Assembly (NCBI RefSeq): GCF_027943255.1 | Contig: NC_072893.1 | Location: forward strand, 118,109,784 to 118,173,783 | Reading direction: 5' to 3' | DNA: 64,000 nt | Origin: Anastrepha obliqua | Lineage: Eukaryota; Arthropoda; Insecta; Diptera; Tephritidae | Shown here: positions 33,966 to 45,590 of the stretch, one piece after another | Position numbering within the stretch: the stretch's first letter is position 1 | Layout of the letters: each line of letters begins with the position of its first letter | Position numbers and translations under genes: made by a program | The notes under the pieces: model-generated | The model's database searches: none | The model's input: the letters and a program-made list of their open reading frames with translations, nothing else | Told to the model about the DNA's origin: nothing

Positions 33966-34335
33966 GACAGAGTAGGTGATTAGCCTGCCGCTAACAGGCC
34001 TAAGTAGTGGGAATGCCCACCTATCGTTGCTTAGGAACAATGCCTTCTTACTGCTTGGAGCGCCATCTTTATTTCACATTTTTCGGCCAGAAGGATCACA
34101 CAGATGGTTGAGGACTTGGCTGAATTTGTGGTGTGTTTGCGCTATTACCGCGATTGCCCGCTTCCTCCTGTTGGCGCTACTGATGTAATGTGTAACTGTG
34201 TGTTTTTCTTTGTTTTTTCTAGTTTTAGCAGCCGCAATGCGACTAAAAAATCTTACGCACTTCATATTTTGAGAACAACGAAGAAACAGTCTAACTCTTT
34301 ATTTGTTGCTCACCGATTTTTACACTCCTTAGTTG
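33966..34335. other. Right flank of the jockey element
   Basis: No gene is recognised. The text CCTGCCGCTAACAGGCCT near 33984 contains a short hairpin (AGGCCTGTTAGCGGCAGG on the other strand). It may be the continuation of an older repeat interrupted by the jockey insertion. Confidence 0.35.
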
Positions 34336-34337
34336 TA

Positions 34338-34560
34338 AAAAATCCGATGAGGCGTCCCTTGGAGTATTTGAGAGAAGGATTCTGCGGAAAATTTTCGAAT
34401 CTTTGCACATTGGTGACGGCGAGTATCACAGGCGAAGAAGCAATGAACTGTAAGAGCTTTACGACGACATAGACATAGCGCAGCGAATAATGATACAGCG
34501 GTTTCGTTCGTCGGAGGAGGAAGAGGAGTTGAAAAGATCAGATGGAGAATATAGAAGAAG
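34338..34560 (+). pseudogene. Reverse transcriptase C-terminal fragment (YADD-group)
   Basis: In one frame the + strand gives EASLGVFERRILRKIFESL, HIGDGEYHRRRSNEL, a stop, then ELYDDIDIAQRIMIQRF. This is the same block as at 6785-7215 on the other strand. The RLRWLGHVVRMD block that should follow is replaced by an RFRSSEEEEELKR-like text, so the end is deleted or rearranged. Confidence 0.7.
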
Positions 34561-34635
34561 TTGTAAAAAAATTATACATCGAAAGAATTTCGTTTGAGTT
34601 GGTGAAGAAAGTTCTTTCTAACAGCGATTGCCCTT

Positions 34636-34750
34636 CGGCAGACAATGGCAAACCTCCGAGCGTTTTTCTCCATCGAAAAAGCTTCTTATTAAAATCTATC
34701 TCCCATTCGGAGACAGCATTAAGCTGTAGGACCGTGGCTGATCATTCACA
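34636..34750 (+). mobile_element. SINE body fragment (tRNA-derived family)
   Basis: The block reads CGGCAGACAATGGCAAACCT, CGAGCGTTTTTC, GAAAAAGCTTCTTATTAAAA, TCCCATTCGGAG and AGCTGTAGGACC. It matches the SINE body in + orientation. The head and 3' tail are not recognisable. Confidence 0.65.
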
Positions 34751-37560
34751 TACTCTCAACCGCCGTGGCAACGCAATGGAGAGAACCCTCCCCATATTTT
34801 CATGCTGCTTTTGAACGCAAAAATAAAGTTCGCAGTTTTCTATTGTCTGCCGAGTGTAAGCTGGTTGAAAGTCACTGCCTATGTTTTATATCCCAGCACT
34901 TGAAATCGAAGCTACAATCTTCTGGCTCACAGCTGATTTCCCGTACACAGACACACTTGATAAGGCCGATGACTTGAATCCGTTACGCTACTGCACCTGG
35001 TAGGATACCAATGTTGGGAAACTCGACGCGTAACCTCAACTACAGTAAAAGTTAATCTAAAATTTGTTGAACCCAAAAGCTATTCTAAATCATGTTTAGA
35101 AGTATCTACTTATATATGTCAAGCCAATTTTCTAAGCATCAAACGACAACTATTGTGTTTAACGCACTTTGCCTTCCGCCCTCTACTATTAAGGAATTCT
35201 TCCTAATTGCATCCAAACCATTTTCGTAACAAATCAAAACAAATTTTCCAATCACCGCGTTGAGCTTAAGTGAACATTTCAATAATATATAGCATATTTT
35301 TTTCTCTATTTTCAGGCTTTGTCATGCCGCCACCGGATGGATAACAACTTCACTGGAACTTAGGAATAAGAGAAATAAAAAGAAAAAATAATCCACATAA
35401 ACAATAAACATTCCTCCAACTAGTTGGGGGAACCAACACAAGCAGGCATAGCATAGAACAGCAGTCACCAGAGAATTATGTGCTTCTGCATATTTGTGTG
35501 TCGAACGCCAACCGAAGCGAGCACAAACAAGCGCTTAACGCAACCATGATGTCACTACGTTTGACACACTTATTTTGTCCGCTATATTGTGACAATTTTA
35601 TTTATGGATTTATAGTAGGCACCACAGTTGCATGGTTAGTAAGCAAGTACAAAAACAAAGCGAAGCGTTTAGCGTGGCAGTAAAAATGAAAGAAGCTTAA
35701 AGATGAAAGAACAGAACTACTTACCTCTCCTGCAACGTACAGGTAACAATGACAATTTCTTTCATAAACTTCAAAAGCATTCAACTCATCTTATTTGACT
35801 TGCTAATGAGTGTAGGAGTGCACACAAATCAAAACAACTGAAGCGTATACCACCGGCGAGTTTCTCTACGTTCTACTGCGCTTCCTATTTCTATAGTCGC
35901 TTGGTCGTACAAGTATTTGTAAGACTTCTCCACTGGAGTGGAGCAATCACCGCATTTTATTGCCACTTTTGCTTCGAATTTATTGAATGAATAGATTTGA
36001 AGACTACTTGGATTGAAGCGATCTTGGCCCGTTTTGTCCCATGGACAAAAAACAGCAGGAGCTAATAATAGTGCGCTATGGGTGACAGGCAGGCTATGCG
36101 GCTATGCGCTAAGACCGGTGGCAGTCACTGCTTAGGCCATCATTTTTGTACATACATACATATTTTCTTTCTCTTTGCTTTATTTTTATCACAAAGTTCT
36201 GAAAATTTTTTCTCATTTTATGCATTTCCGGTCTTCGCACCAAATGCGCGCAATCGGTGTTTGTATGTGTGTGTGTTTTTTTTTTTTGTTTGGTGTTTTT
36301 TCTTTATTTTTTTGCCATACAAATCGTTGAATTAGCTTTGGATTCTAATTTGTTGTAAGCATAAAAAATTTTACTTTTTTTATAGATATCTGAGGGTCAT
36401 GAAGTTTTGTGATATGATTTGCTTGCTTCACAGACTCTCTTTCCAGACGTGGTGATAAAACCAGAATATTTTTATTTAAAGTAAAGAATTTACAGGTCGG
36501 CGTGTAGTTGAAAATCTTCTTAGACAAGTTCACATTGCGCTCAATACCTAAACTGTTATTCAGTTTCTAGAATCTTTACAGATAGCAGAGTTTGCTTAAT
36601 ATTAATTAACACATATCCCGGCATTTTCCATATATAATCTCTTCTCCAATACAAAAACTCGTCAAAACATTAATGTATCGGTACAGTTCGTAACCAATGG
36701 TACCGAAGAAAGACTAGTCAAAATCTGGGTATATCGAGTTTAATGTAAAACTTCACTTCCCTCTTTAAGTGCATATCTTAATCTTCCGAAGAGGGTGTAT
36801 GCACTCTTTCTCTGCGGCGGTAGCCAACAAGCGGTCCTAAAACTGCTATTCAATCATCAAACTCCTTCAATATCTATTCGCCAAATCAAGTTATGCCTCA
36901 ACTATCCTGATAAAGAAATCCGCTAAATAATTCTGAAATTTAATTGGACTGCCTCGATCGGCTATCAAAGCTACTGTCATCTAGTGTGGAAATCTTAAGC
37001 TCATTTCTGACTATAAGGCAGATCTCTTTGTCTGCTCACTCTGAAAAGATGTAGATAATTTAGATACTAGTATGAGGTATGCAGCTCTTGCTGAAGATCT
37101 GCAGTATCTTGTGTTTAAATGTAGCTGTGGGATTCTTTCCTCTTTTGTTGGGGTAAACTATTATACTAGAAATACTTTGTTCTCATGGTAAGACTCTCTC
37201 CCTTATTGCGTTGGTCCCCTGCTATTATGTTACCCAATAAGGCATCGATTTTTCTAACATTAAGCGCTTCACTGAATCCAACTGACAGCTCTTTCCTTGT
37301 ATTGCTCGCTCAGTGCGTTTAATGAAGAGGAGTTTTTGTGAAAATGAAACTATCACCATGCCTGCTGCTGGTAAGATAAGCCTGACGTCATCCCTGTTAT
37401 CGTGTGGCGCATACCGAATATATGTAACTCAGTTGAAGAGCTTCGACTTGCCGATAACCTAGGTGAGGTTAGGATAAATAGTTTCCCTTGCGAGGGGCGT
37501 ACTTGGGCAAATAATCAAAATGCGTCCTTTGTAATACCATGACCAAGCAGAAGGAAAAGA
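34751..37560. other. Long non-coding stretch
   Basis: No gene is recognised. A piece of about 40 bp near 34955-34998 (AAGGCCGATGACTTGAATCC) resembles the degraded YADD segment at 3205-3240 in minus orientation and may be a retroelement shred. Simple repeats include a GT/T run at about 36263-36285. From 36540 to 37560 there are no long open frames and no motif I can place. Confidence 0.45.
35300..35420 (+). other. Candidate splice acceptor and short terminal exon
   Basis: A pyrimidine tract followed by CAG (TTTTTTTCTCTATTTTCAG, ending about 35323) is a good 3' splice-site match. Downstream, one frame stays open for about 23 codons (LCHAATGWITTSLELRNKRN and a Lys run) to a TAA near 35390, and an AATAAA follows at about 35404. 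No homology is recognised. Chance matches of this quality are common in AT-rich DNA, so the call is weak. Confidence 0.2.
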
Positions 37561-37565
37561 ACCAG

Positions 37566-39235
37566 ATAGGTGGATTAGATTAGATTTGTGGGGGGGTTGG
37601 ACAAGTCCAAGCACTCAGTCAGTAGACCATTGTACTACACCCGGATAGATATCAGTAGAAAGAATAGAGATAGGAGAGATAAAAAGTGGGTGGTAAGACG
37701 GATAAATTAGTTTGAGGTCACTCTTCCACAAATCTCTTGGATTCATTGATGAATTTTAAGAGATCCGGAGGAGGAAGAGTATGAACTTTATCCATACTCA
37801 GTACATCACAACCCAATATCCTAAGTCTGATTCTGGAAGACGCCGGAGTGCTACAGAGAAAATGATCTGCAGTGTCGTCATTCTCAAGACAGGATAACCA
37901 TATCGGGCTGTCTACGACCCCCACAGCAGCCATATGCTGACCACAGGCGTTGTGCCCAGTGATTACACAAACCAGTAGTCTCAGGTCCTTTCTGCTGAGT
38001 TTTAGGAGAAAGGTCGCTGTTTTCCTGTTTGGTTCTTTCACAAAGCACTTGGCTACTCTGCACGATCTCTGTGGGTAGACCTCATGAAGTCGTCAATCCA
38101 TAGTTGAATCGATGCGAAATTGACACCTGGAAAGGGTTCAGGGCCTACTGGCATACTTGCAGAGCCTTCATTTGCCAATTTATCAGCTAACTCGCTCCCT
38201 GTAATACCACAATGTCCGGGCACCCAAATAAGACTAACTTTGTTGTGTTTTGCAACACTGTTCAGTTTTGCCTTACATTCACCCACTAACTTCGAAGAGC
38301 AGCGTGGGTTAGCATGGGCTTTCAGTGCAGCTTGAATGTCACTACAAATTCCAATACTTTTGCCCCGCCACATTTTCTCAATTAGCCAGTAAGCCACATT
38401 CAAGATGGCATAGACTTCCGTAAGAGATAGCGTGTGGTATAGGAGTACTTAGTGTCTTCGTCTAAGTACATACCACCTAGATCCACTGGTTTTGGATCCG
38501 TCGGTGTAGAAAGTGTGCTGATATCCCGTTAGTAGGTTCTCTGGACTTATCCATTGATCTCTATCTCGGATCAAAACATCATATTTCCTACCGAAGCTAA
38601 CGACAGGCACCCGATTGTCCACCGGCATCGAGAACAGTGTGCACCGCTCCGACAACTGGTGGTATATCTGACAGTGGCCAATGCTTACTTCATTTACCCC
38701 AGACTCCGTTTAAGTTGAGCCTGTACGCCGCCTTCATTGTTTCCTTTCGAATTTAAAGATCTGGTTGCAAGTTCAGAATGGCATTAAGGTCATCACCAGA
38801 TGTCGTACTCATGGCACCTGTGATACCCAAGCACACACTTCTCTGCAGCCTGTTTAGGAGTTTTACTCTGGAATTAACCATTGTGGCTTTCCACCATACT
38901 ACAGAGCCGTATGTAATAATGGGTCTAATCAGGGTGATGTACAGCCAGTGTACTATCGCCGTTCTTAAACCCCATGTCTTGCCAAAGGTTCTCTTACACT
39001 GCCAGAAGAATTTTAGTGTTCGAGAGACCTTCTGCTCGACGTGTTTCTTGCAGGTAAGCTTACTATCTAGGATTACTCCTAAATATTTAACCTCAGAAGA
39101 CAGTTGCAGTGTTACCCCTTTCAATGTGGGTAGTAACAGGCCTTCCATATTGCGTTTCCTAGTGGAAAGCACTAAGGTAATTTTTGTAGGATTCACCGAA
39201 AGACCAGATAGGTGGAAAAAGTAAGAAAGGACTTT
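37566..39235 (-). pseudogene. Reverse transcriptase thumb, RNase H and tail of a non-LTR retrotransposon
   Basis: This is the best preserved RNase H-bearing remnant. Reading 5' to 3' on the minus strand: NPTKITLVLSTRKRNMEG, VKYLGVILDSKLTCKKHV, LYITLIRPIITYGSVVWWKA (39196-38753); then FYTDGSKTSGS (RNase H first Asp, about 38490), and a helix EVYAILNVAYWLIEK with the Glu near 38410. Next come IGICSDIQAALKAHANPR (second Asp), LIWVPGHCGITGSELADKLA (last Asp) to about 38053. The tail follows with LRLLVCVITGHNACGQHM, LENDDTADHFLC and LLKFINESKRF (38041-37718). Three or four frameshifts or stops separate these blocks. The 3' end at about 37566-37580 carries tandem TAATC-type repeats, a typical 3' terminus. 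It is truncated at its 5' side near 39235. Confidence 0.88.
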
Positions 39236-39865
39236 GGATTAGAGGATGATAGTCAACAGTGGCTAATTACGTTCCTATTAACTACTTAACCAGGTAAGTG
39301 ATACTTAAACCCGCAATATCCGCAGGTGTAGCAAAAAAGTGAGAGCGACCGGGAGCTCCTCGCAAAATACTCCCCCACCAACTCTTCCGTCCAGATTCGA
39401 GCCATCCGATAACCTAACAACTAAACATTTTGTGCACTAGCCGGATAAGAATTTTGCTCGATAATCTCAGGCAAGGTCCATTCGCAGCCAAGGTCCAAAT
39501 GTCTTTGTTATAGAAGAGAATAAGCATTTGCTTTATGGTCGCTTATTAGTTTAAATCTTCAAACAGCTCGGATTGAGCACCGAATGCGAAAAGAAAGTAA
39601 CCTCTTTCAACCGAGATCTACATAGTTCCATGTCATAAGCGAGAGTATTGGACAAAATTGTAATACCTATGGATGTGAAAGGATCCACTTGATTTCCTCG
39701 TGCATTGAAGAGCTTAAATTCCGAGAACTAGCAACATTTCATTATTTATTTGGAAAGTGGGTACCTTTATTTATAAGCACTTGCCCCACAAGCGGACTTC
39801 TCTTATAGCCAAATTGTACTGTGGCTATAGCTGGATTGTCCAAGCAGGCTGGATTCAAAGGACGG
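39236..39865. other. No recognised gene
   Basis: No open frame or motif of note. The text near 39780-39860 leads into RNase H-like sequence, so part of this may be older non-LTR DNA of the + orientation. Confidence 0.4.
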
Positions 39866-39869
39866 CAGA

Positions 39870-40960
39870 GTCTGCACGGACTTAGGTATCTTTGTTTTCA
39901 CTGACGGATCCAAGATGGATTCGGGGGTTTCCCCTATATATTTGATCCTTTTACTCCTTTATCGAATATGGGACCTCAACAAATTGTTTCCACTGGTCCC
40001 AAATTTGGGCCAGTAATTTAATTTCGTTCCATGTTTTATTCGTGTTCTCCATCTCCATCTCTATCATCCGTCTCTATGTGTTTGACGGTCCTCCTCTGCG
40101 GCGGCTGCCCTGCGGGTTCCACTCATTTGCATTTCTGGTGATGTCGTTGTTTGATCTGCATTAGGAGTGGGCAAACCAGTTCCAATTACGTTTAGTGATT
40201 TCAATTTCAATCGGTTTTTGCTTTGTGGCTTGCCAAATCACGGTTTTTTGAATTGTATTTGGCCAGAATACGTGCATAATTTTGCGTACAAAGCTTTGTA
40301 GTGCATGCACATCTTTTTGCCCTAAATTAGCCAATATTTCAGTCTCTTTTAAACTGCCGAAAACTAGTAGGGTTTTGCAATCAAGGCTCTTTGCGATCCT
40401 GCAGGCATGCAAAATGCTTAGAGATTGTCAGAAAAGGGTCGACAAACCGGTTTTAGTTGTCCCCATCTCAGACATCGGTGTCCCCTCGACCGTTGTTAAA
40501 GAGAAACAGCACAATTTTTTTCCTAAAAAAGCGCAAGACATGTGGAGTTATATATTATTGAGTGTTACCTCAAAAACACTTTGCCCTCAATGCGACAGAA
40601 ACAGGACGCTTAAAGTGCTGTGAATTCCCTGCCATTCAATTTCCAAACTCATAGCTGGGTCACCCATCACTAGGTGATAGAAACTTATGCGCAGGAGCTT
40701 GAACTTCCGTACAACCCCCATTGCAGAAGCTGTGGGGATGCGGTGGAGAAAGAGAATGTTGAACACTTCCTTTGCAAATGTCCGGGTGTGGCAGTTAGGC
40801 GCTTGAGATTCCTCAGTGTGCCTTTCGGGGATAGCCTGTGGCAGTTCTTCATCCTGTTGCTCTCCTACACTATATCATTCTTCTTCAAGTTTTGAGTTTT
40901 TCAAGCGGTCTACATTATGGTATCAAAACAGCACTATAGTGCAACTTGTAGTGTACCCGT
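39870..40960 (+). pseudogene. Scattered RNase H and tail pieces of a non-LTR element (NPHCRSCGD family)
   Basis: Three pieces lie in order. FVFTDGSKMDSG (first RNase H Asp) is at about 39890-39930. VSFKLPKTSRVLQSRLFAIL plus QACKMLRDCQK is at about 40335-40430; here the position of the catalytic Glu is changed (SRLFA, where the family has AEVFA). ETYAQELELPYNPHCRSCGD, EKENVEHFLCKCPGV and RRLRFLSVPFGDSL follow at about 40675-40850. A 3' part with ATTATGGTATCAAAACAGC lies near 40913. Unrelated or unrecognised sequence (about 39960-40280) separates the first two pieces, suggesting insertions into an old copy. Confidence 0.65.
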
Positions 40961-43063
40961 GGTACTCTTCCTATCCTACCTATAGCCGGAGAAAAGCACT
41001 GGTAAGATGAGTGTCGAACTATGGGAGCTTTTACTACATTTCGAACTCCTTTATCATTTGTGTGTCTGATTGACTGTGATAGGCCCTAACCAGCGCTTTC
41101 GGGTATAAGAACGACTTTCTCCAAATACTTGTAGGGTCTTTCCCATAAGATTTTCCTAATCCACTTAAAATGTTCTAATCAGAAAGAGCTTTGTGGAACT
41201 TATAGTAGCATAAATAAGTGCATATGTGTGCTTTTTCTGAATTCTTTTTTCATGCCCATTTCCCTTGAAATTGTACGCCTCAAATATTTGTACTCGTATT
41301 TGTATTTGTACTTTCTACGCTTACTCGGTCACAACTTCTTTAAGCAGGCAAGAACTTATGTATGTGCTTATTTGTAGTTGTGTAACGCAAGTTGGTAAGT
41401 TAAGTAAGTAGAATGTGTAAGAATGCATGTAAGCCCCATTTCAACCGTTAGAAGGTTGTAGCTAATACCAGCCCAGCCAAGTCCAAACCAACAAAATCAT
41501 GACACCATAATAGCACAAATAATAATAGTAATGAAGCGGCAAATAACAGCAACACCAAGCCGCGATGAAAAAAAATCTAAAATAACAAAGCAACAACAGT
41601 GCAGAAGCAGCTGCACTAAAAAAACAAATCAACGAAACGGACAAAAAAGCAAAGAAACCATAAAAAATAAAAAATAAAAAATAAAAACCGTCAGCAAAAA
41701 GTGTTAACCTATTGTCGAGGTGTCGGCACGTTGCACTACTTTCCAGCTTCTAAGGCCAAGAAGAAGAGCAGCTGAATATCATACGGCGGTAAGCTTTTTC
41801 GTGCGACCAACTTTGTTATGCGTTCATTCTTTTCTTTTAATTTTTTTTTTTATTATGTTATTTTTACTTAAATTTTTTTTTTTGCTTTAATATTTTTATT
41901 TTATTATTATAAATATATGTATGTACCCATGTGCTTATGTATGTTGGTTTTTACGTGTGCTTACGAAGACACGAATGACATTAATGAGCAGTTGACATTA
42001 GAATGCGTGCGTGTAACCGCTGTTTTCCCGCATAATATTTGGCAGAACATCGCGGCGCATAACAACACTTTTTTACGCTTTACTTTTTTATATTTATTTT
42101 TTATATTTTTACCTCTTTAATTACGCGGTTTATCAAAATAGAGCGTCTTTATTTAATTGACATTCAGCTGCCGAACTATAAAAAAAGCTTTGAGTGCTTC
42201 ACAGGAATTCTAAGAATACTTTGTGAAAAATTCTCATTACAGAAATGCAAAATGAAATGGAGAAAAAAACAACTCCCACGATTTCACTAAAAATACCTCC
42301 ACTTCATTAAATATTTTACCCCAGTAAGGCATAATTTAATTTAAAATGGTTGAAAATGCAAAAAAAAACAAAAACTAGTTAAGATTGGCAAAATTTGCCG
42401 CCAAGCCCAATAGTTGGCATTTACAGTTACAGGTGACATGTTTGTCATACTCGTATACTCGTAAATGCTCACTCGCCTGCACACAAATACACACACGATT
42501 ACTCGTAGCGACAATTGCGGTGAGATAAAAGTGACCACAGATAAGAAATTTTGTTAGGTGTTATTTCTCCTCCTCAATGAAATTTCACCTTCAAATCGCT
42601 TTTGCGAAAAATAGAATGAAACTCGTAGTCAGGTGATGGTGGCCATAAATGGTAAGTAATCCTATTTGCAACAAATAAAAGGATTTTTAAGGACGCTTGA
42701 TATCGGAATATGACAACAATCTTTTTATGGCCTAAGATGGTTATGGATCTCACAAACTTGTGGTTAAAACAGAATGGTGCCACTTGCCATACCAAGCGGG
42801 AAATATTAAATGTATTGGCTGAGAAGTTCGAGGGTTTCGTTCTCTCGCGTTGCATCTAAGTATATTCACTGGCCTTCAAGATCGTGTAACTTAAGGACGT
42901 TCAACTAATTTTTGAGGTATTCTGGTACATGTAGACCAATCACAAATAATTTCTACGCTCAAAGGCAGCAAAGCTCACGTTTCTTTTTTTAAATTGAGCC
43001 TCGTTCAGCATTGAGCCTCCCTTCAGAAACAAAGCCAAATTTCTGGGTGTTATTCTTATTATA
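40961..43063. other. Long non-coding stretch
   Basis: No gene is recognised. There is an (AAAAAT)n-type run at about 41660-41690, a CAGCAA/AACAGC-rich patch at about 41530-41620, long T runs at about 41843-41885, and a local duplication of ATTGAGCCTC near 42995-43020. Confidence 0.5.
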
Positions 43064-43992
43064 ACACATGGGCTGAATAGTCCCGGGCCTCACAAATAGA
43101 TGACACTATTTTTATTGCATTCACCCTTTTTCTCAGTTAGTACTAACCTTAAAAAGACAGCTGTTAAGATTTTATGATATTCTATTCATTAGTTCGTGAG
43201 TTATTGTGGTAAAAGTGGCGCTACTTTTGTTATTTTCAAAAAATGGATAAAAAAGAATTTCGTGTTTTAATTTTGCACTGCTTCTTGATGGGGAAAAATA
43301 CCGTTGAAGCAAAGCAATGGCTTGAAAAGTGTTATGGGGACTCCGCTGCATCACAAACAACAATAAAACGATGGTTTGCTAACTTTAAACGTGGTCGTAG
43401 AGACACCGATGATGCACAACGCAGTGTACGTCTAAATGAAGCGGTAACACCAGAAAACATCAAAAAAATCCACAAAATCGTTTTGAATGATCGAAAAGTG
43501 AAGTTGCGTGAGTTAGCTGACATCATAAAGATATCAAAGGACGTGTTGGCTTTATTTTACAAGAGCATTTGACTATGAGAAAGTTCTGTTCAAAGTAGGT
43601 GCCGCGTTTGGTCACTGTTTTGTTTCATGAAGACAACGCATCGTGTCACAAGTCAATCAAAACAATGAAAAAAACTACATGAATTCAACTTCAAACTGCT
43701 CCCACATCCACCGTATTCATCAGATTTGTCTCCCAGTGACTACTGGCTGTCTGTAGACCTAAGGAAATGATCGCCGATACGAAATTTCCCCCGAATGAAG
43801 AGGTTATTGCTGAAACTGAGAAATACAAACTGAGGCAAAAGATAAATCGTTCTAGAAAAGTGGTATCGAAATGTTAGAGTGGCGCTGGAATGATTGCGTT
43901 GTTCTTGATGAAAATTAGTTAATGAATAAAGCTAAGCGAACAAAAAACAACCTGTTTTCTTTGTTAGACCCGGGACTTTTCAGCCCATGTCT
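43064..43992 (+). mobile_element. Irritans-type mariner, internally deleted (about 929 bp), with TA duplication
   Basis: The inverted ends share ACATGGGCTGAATAGTCCCG (43066 onward) and the reverse complement of ACATGGGCTGAAAAGTCCCG ending at 43990. A TA sits at 43062-43063 and at 43993-43994. The terminal wording GGCTGA-AGTCCCGGG is close to that of the irritans subfamily. The transposase inside has lost the middle, so the element is shorter than the usual 1.3 kb. Confidence 0.9.
43243..43900 (+). pseudogene. Irritans-type mariner transposase lacking the centre of the catalytic domain
   Basis: The ATG at 43243 starts a good N-terminal half: DKKEFRVLILHCFLMGKNTV, EAKQWLEKCYGD, KRWFANFKRGRRDTDDAQRS, and PENIKKIHKIVLNDRKVKL followed by RELADIIKISK. 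The frame then breaks at about 43545, and the sequence jumps from the end of the second helix-turn-helix region to text just before the second catalytic Asp (FHEDNASCHKSIKTMKK, about 43624-43680). LPHPPYSSDLSPSDYW follows, holding the third Asp (about 43700-43745). The first catalytic Asp region (VTxDETW) and the WVPREL linker are gone. The DNA-binding half is open and could give a peptide of about 109 residues if expressed. Confidence 0.88.
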
Positions 43993-43994
43993 TA

Positions 43995-45009
43995 CAAGAA
44001 GTCGAACTGTAAAAACAATATAGTTAAAGGATATGAGAAGACTTCTTAGGATCCCTATACTTGCAACGAAGCCTTAAATAAAAAATGCGGGCTAAATTCC
44101 AATAATTTTCATTGGATCTACAAAGCCGTTGTAAGGTACAGGTACATACTATATTTATCTGTATAGAATGACTGCGTGTTGGACCCCATTGAGTTAGACT
44201 GCTAGCCTTAGTCCATTGCACAAAAATACAAGCAAAAACACTCTCCTTCTTCCTATTTTTTGACAGACACCCTTGGTGTGAGTTTGACATGCAGTCAACT
44301 GTGTGATGGTATTTCTGTTTAATCGTATTGGCAGGGTTCCTATGGCAAATTAGAATTTTTATGGGAACATTAAAAACAGTAGAATTTCGACAAACAAATA
44401 GAAAATAATGTCTTTGACTTGGAAAATTTACAATAAAAAATATTTATAATACATATATTTCTTAGCTATAATACTGCTTTTTATTGAGAAATATTTGAAT
44501 TTTTACGTCATTTCTTAGACTTTTTGTTAAAATTTTCTACGAAATTTAGTCATTTTTATGTAACATGAAAACAGCCTTTTGGAATCAGGAGATCTCAGCT
44601 GTGTGCATTTTTGGACAACCAGCTGAGAGTGTTTTTACTTATGAATCTGTACAATGTCTTAGTCTAGAGATTTAGCATGATTTGCATAAGTAGAGCACTC
44701 AGCACTAGAACCACAATAAGTTATGTTCTGAATGTCATTTTAAAATCTTCTGCCTCTTCCATATATCTTATAAAATATCAAATTACAGCTCTTAGTGTAT
44801 TTTCTTTGAGAGAGACATCAAAATGGAGGACTGAAACTTTTAGGACCTATTAAATACTAGGAGAGTTTACTAGAGTTTAGTTTCTTTCCAGTACTACTAG
44901 AAGATTTATTGTGATTTATTTCGATTCCTGGCGGCAATTTAACCAGATGAATTCCAAGTAGCGGAGTATGGAGAGAAAAGTATCACTCTTCACCTACTAG
45001 AACTATGTC
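43995..45009. other. No recognised gene
   Basis: A minus-strand open frame of 88 codons at 44024-44290 has no known motif. The rest is AT-rich without visible structure. Confidence 0.45.
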
Positions 45010-45150
45010 TACTATGTCGTTCCTACGACAATCGGTTCTACGTTACCGAAACGACCCGGATTTATAGTATCCGACCAAGGACTGTAACTCCAGCAGCATT
45101 TCTCGTACATGTATAGGAAATGTTTATGCTGCTCAACAACAACATGCCTA
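45010..45150 (-). repeat. Short dispersed repeat, copy 2 (reverse orientation)
   Basis: The reverse complement carries CCGGGTCGTTTCGGTAACGT, AGAACCGATTGTCG and CAGTCCTTGGTCGGATA in the same order as 25895-25990. On the far side it continues into ATGTTTATGCTGCTCAACAA. The similarity stops at both edges, consistent with a small dispersed element. Confidence 0.7.
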
Positions 45151-45429
45151 CTAATAATAGAAGGTGGCGCAAATTAGTTACCTTATCGGAAGATTTGTAA
45201 TTTTTGCAAATGGCATCGTATGCCAATTATTTTGGACGCTTCTGAACTAGACAACTGCAGTAGAAAAACAGAGAAGCAATAAAGCGCGCAAAGGTCAAAA
45301 TAAAGATTTCCATCACTCAAAATTGTTCTTTTAATTTAGTAAAAATATTTATTTAAAAGGAAATGATTTATTTTGCGCTAATATAGAGAGGATTGGTATA
45401 CAGAGAAATGATTTTAGAGAAAAAGCGGA

Positions 45430-45590
45430 GGGAATGAAGGAACCTACAGTTTTAATTCAACTCCGAACGGCAAATAATGTTTAAAGGACCTTTTTCATGG
45501 CAGAAAAATACTCGAAGGTTTGCCATTACCTGCGACGTTATTAGGAAAAACTTTTTATTCATTCGGCTACGGCGACCGCATATTCGAATT
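45430..45590 (-). mobile_element. SINE copy (tRNA-derived family)
   Basis: In minus orientation the body elements are present (CCGTTCGGAGTTG..., TTTCTGCCATGAAAAAGG, CGAAGGTTTGCCATTACCTG on the plus strand). At the 5' side there is a box-A-like GTAGCCGAATG (plus-strand CATTCGGCTACGGCG at about 45558-45573). The box-B region of the tRNA-like head appears deleted. Confidence 0.75.

Noticed and set aside
38778..39224. Plus-strand open frame of 148 codons
   Set aside because: Antisense of the reverse transcriptase thumb on the minus strand (39196-38753).
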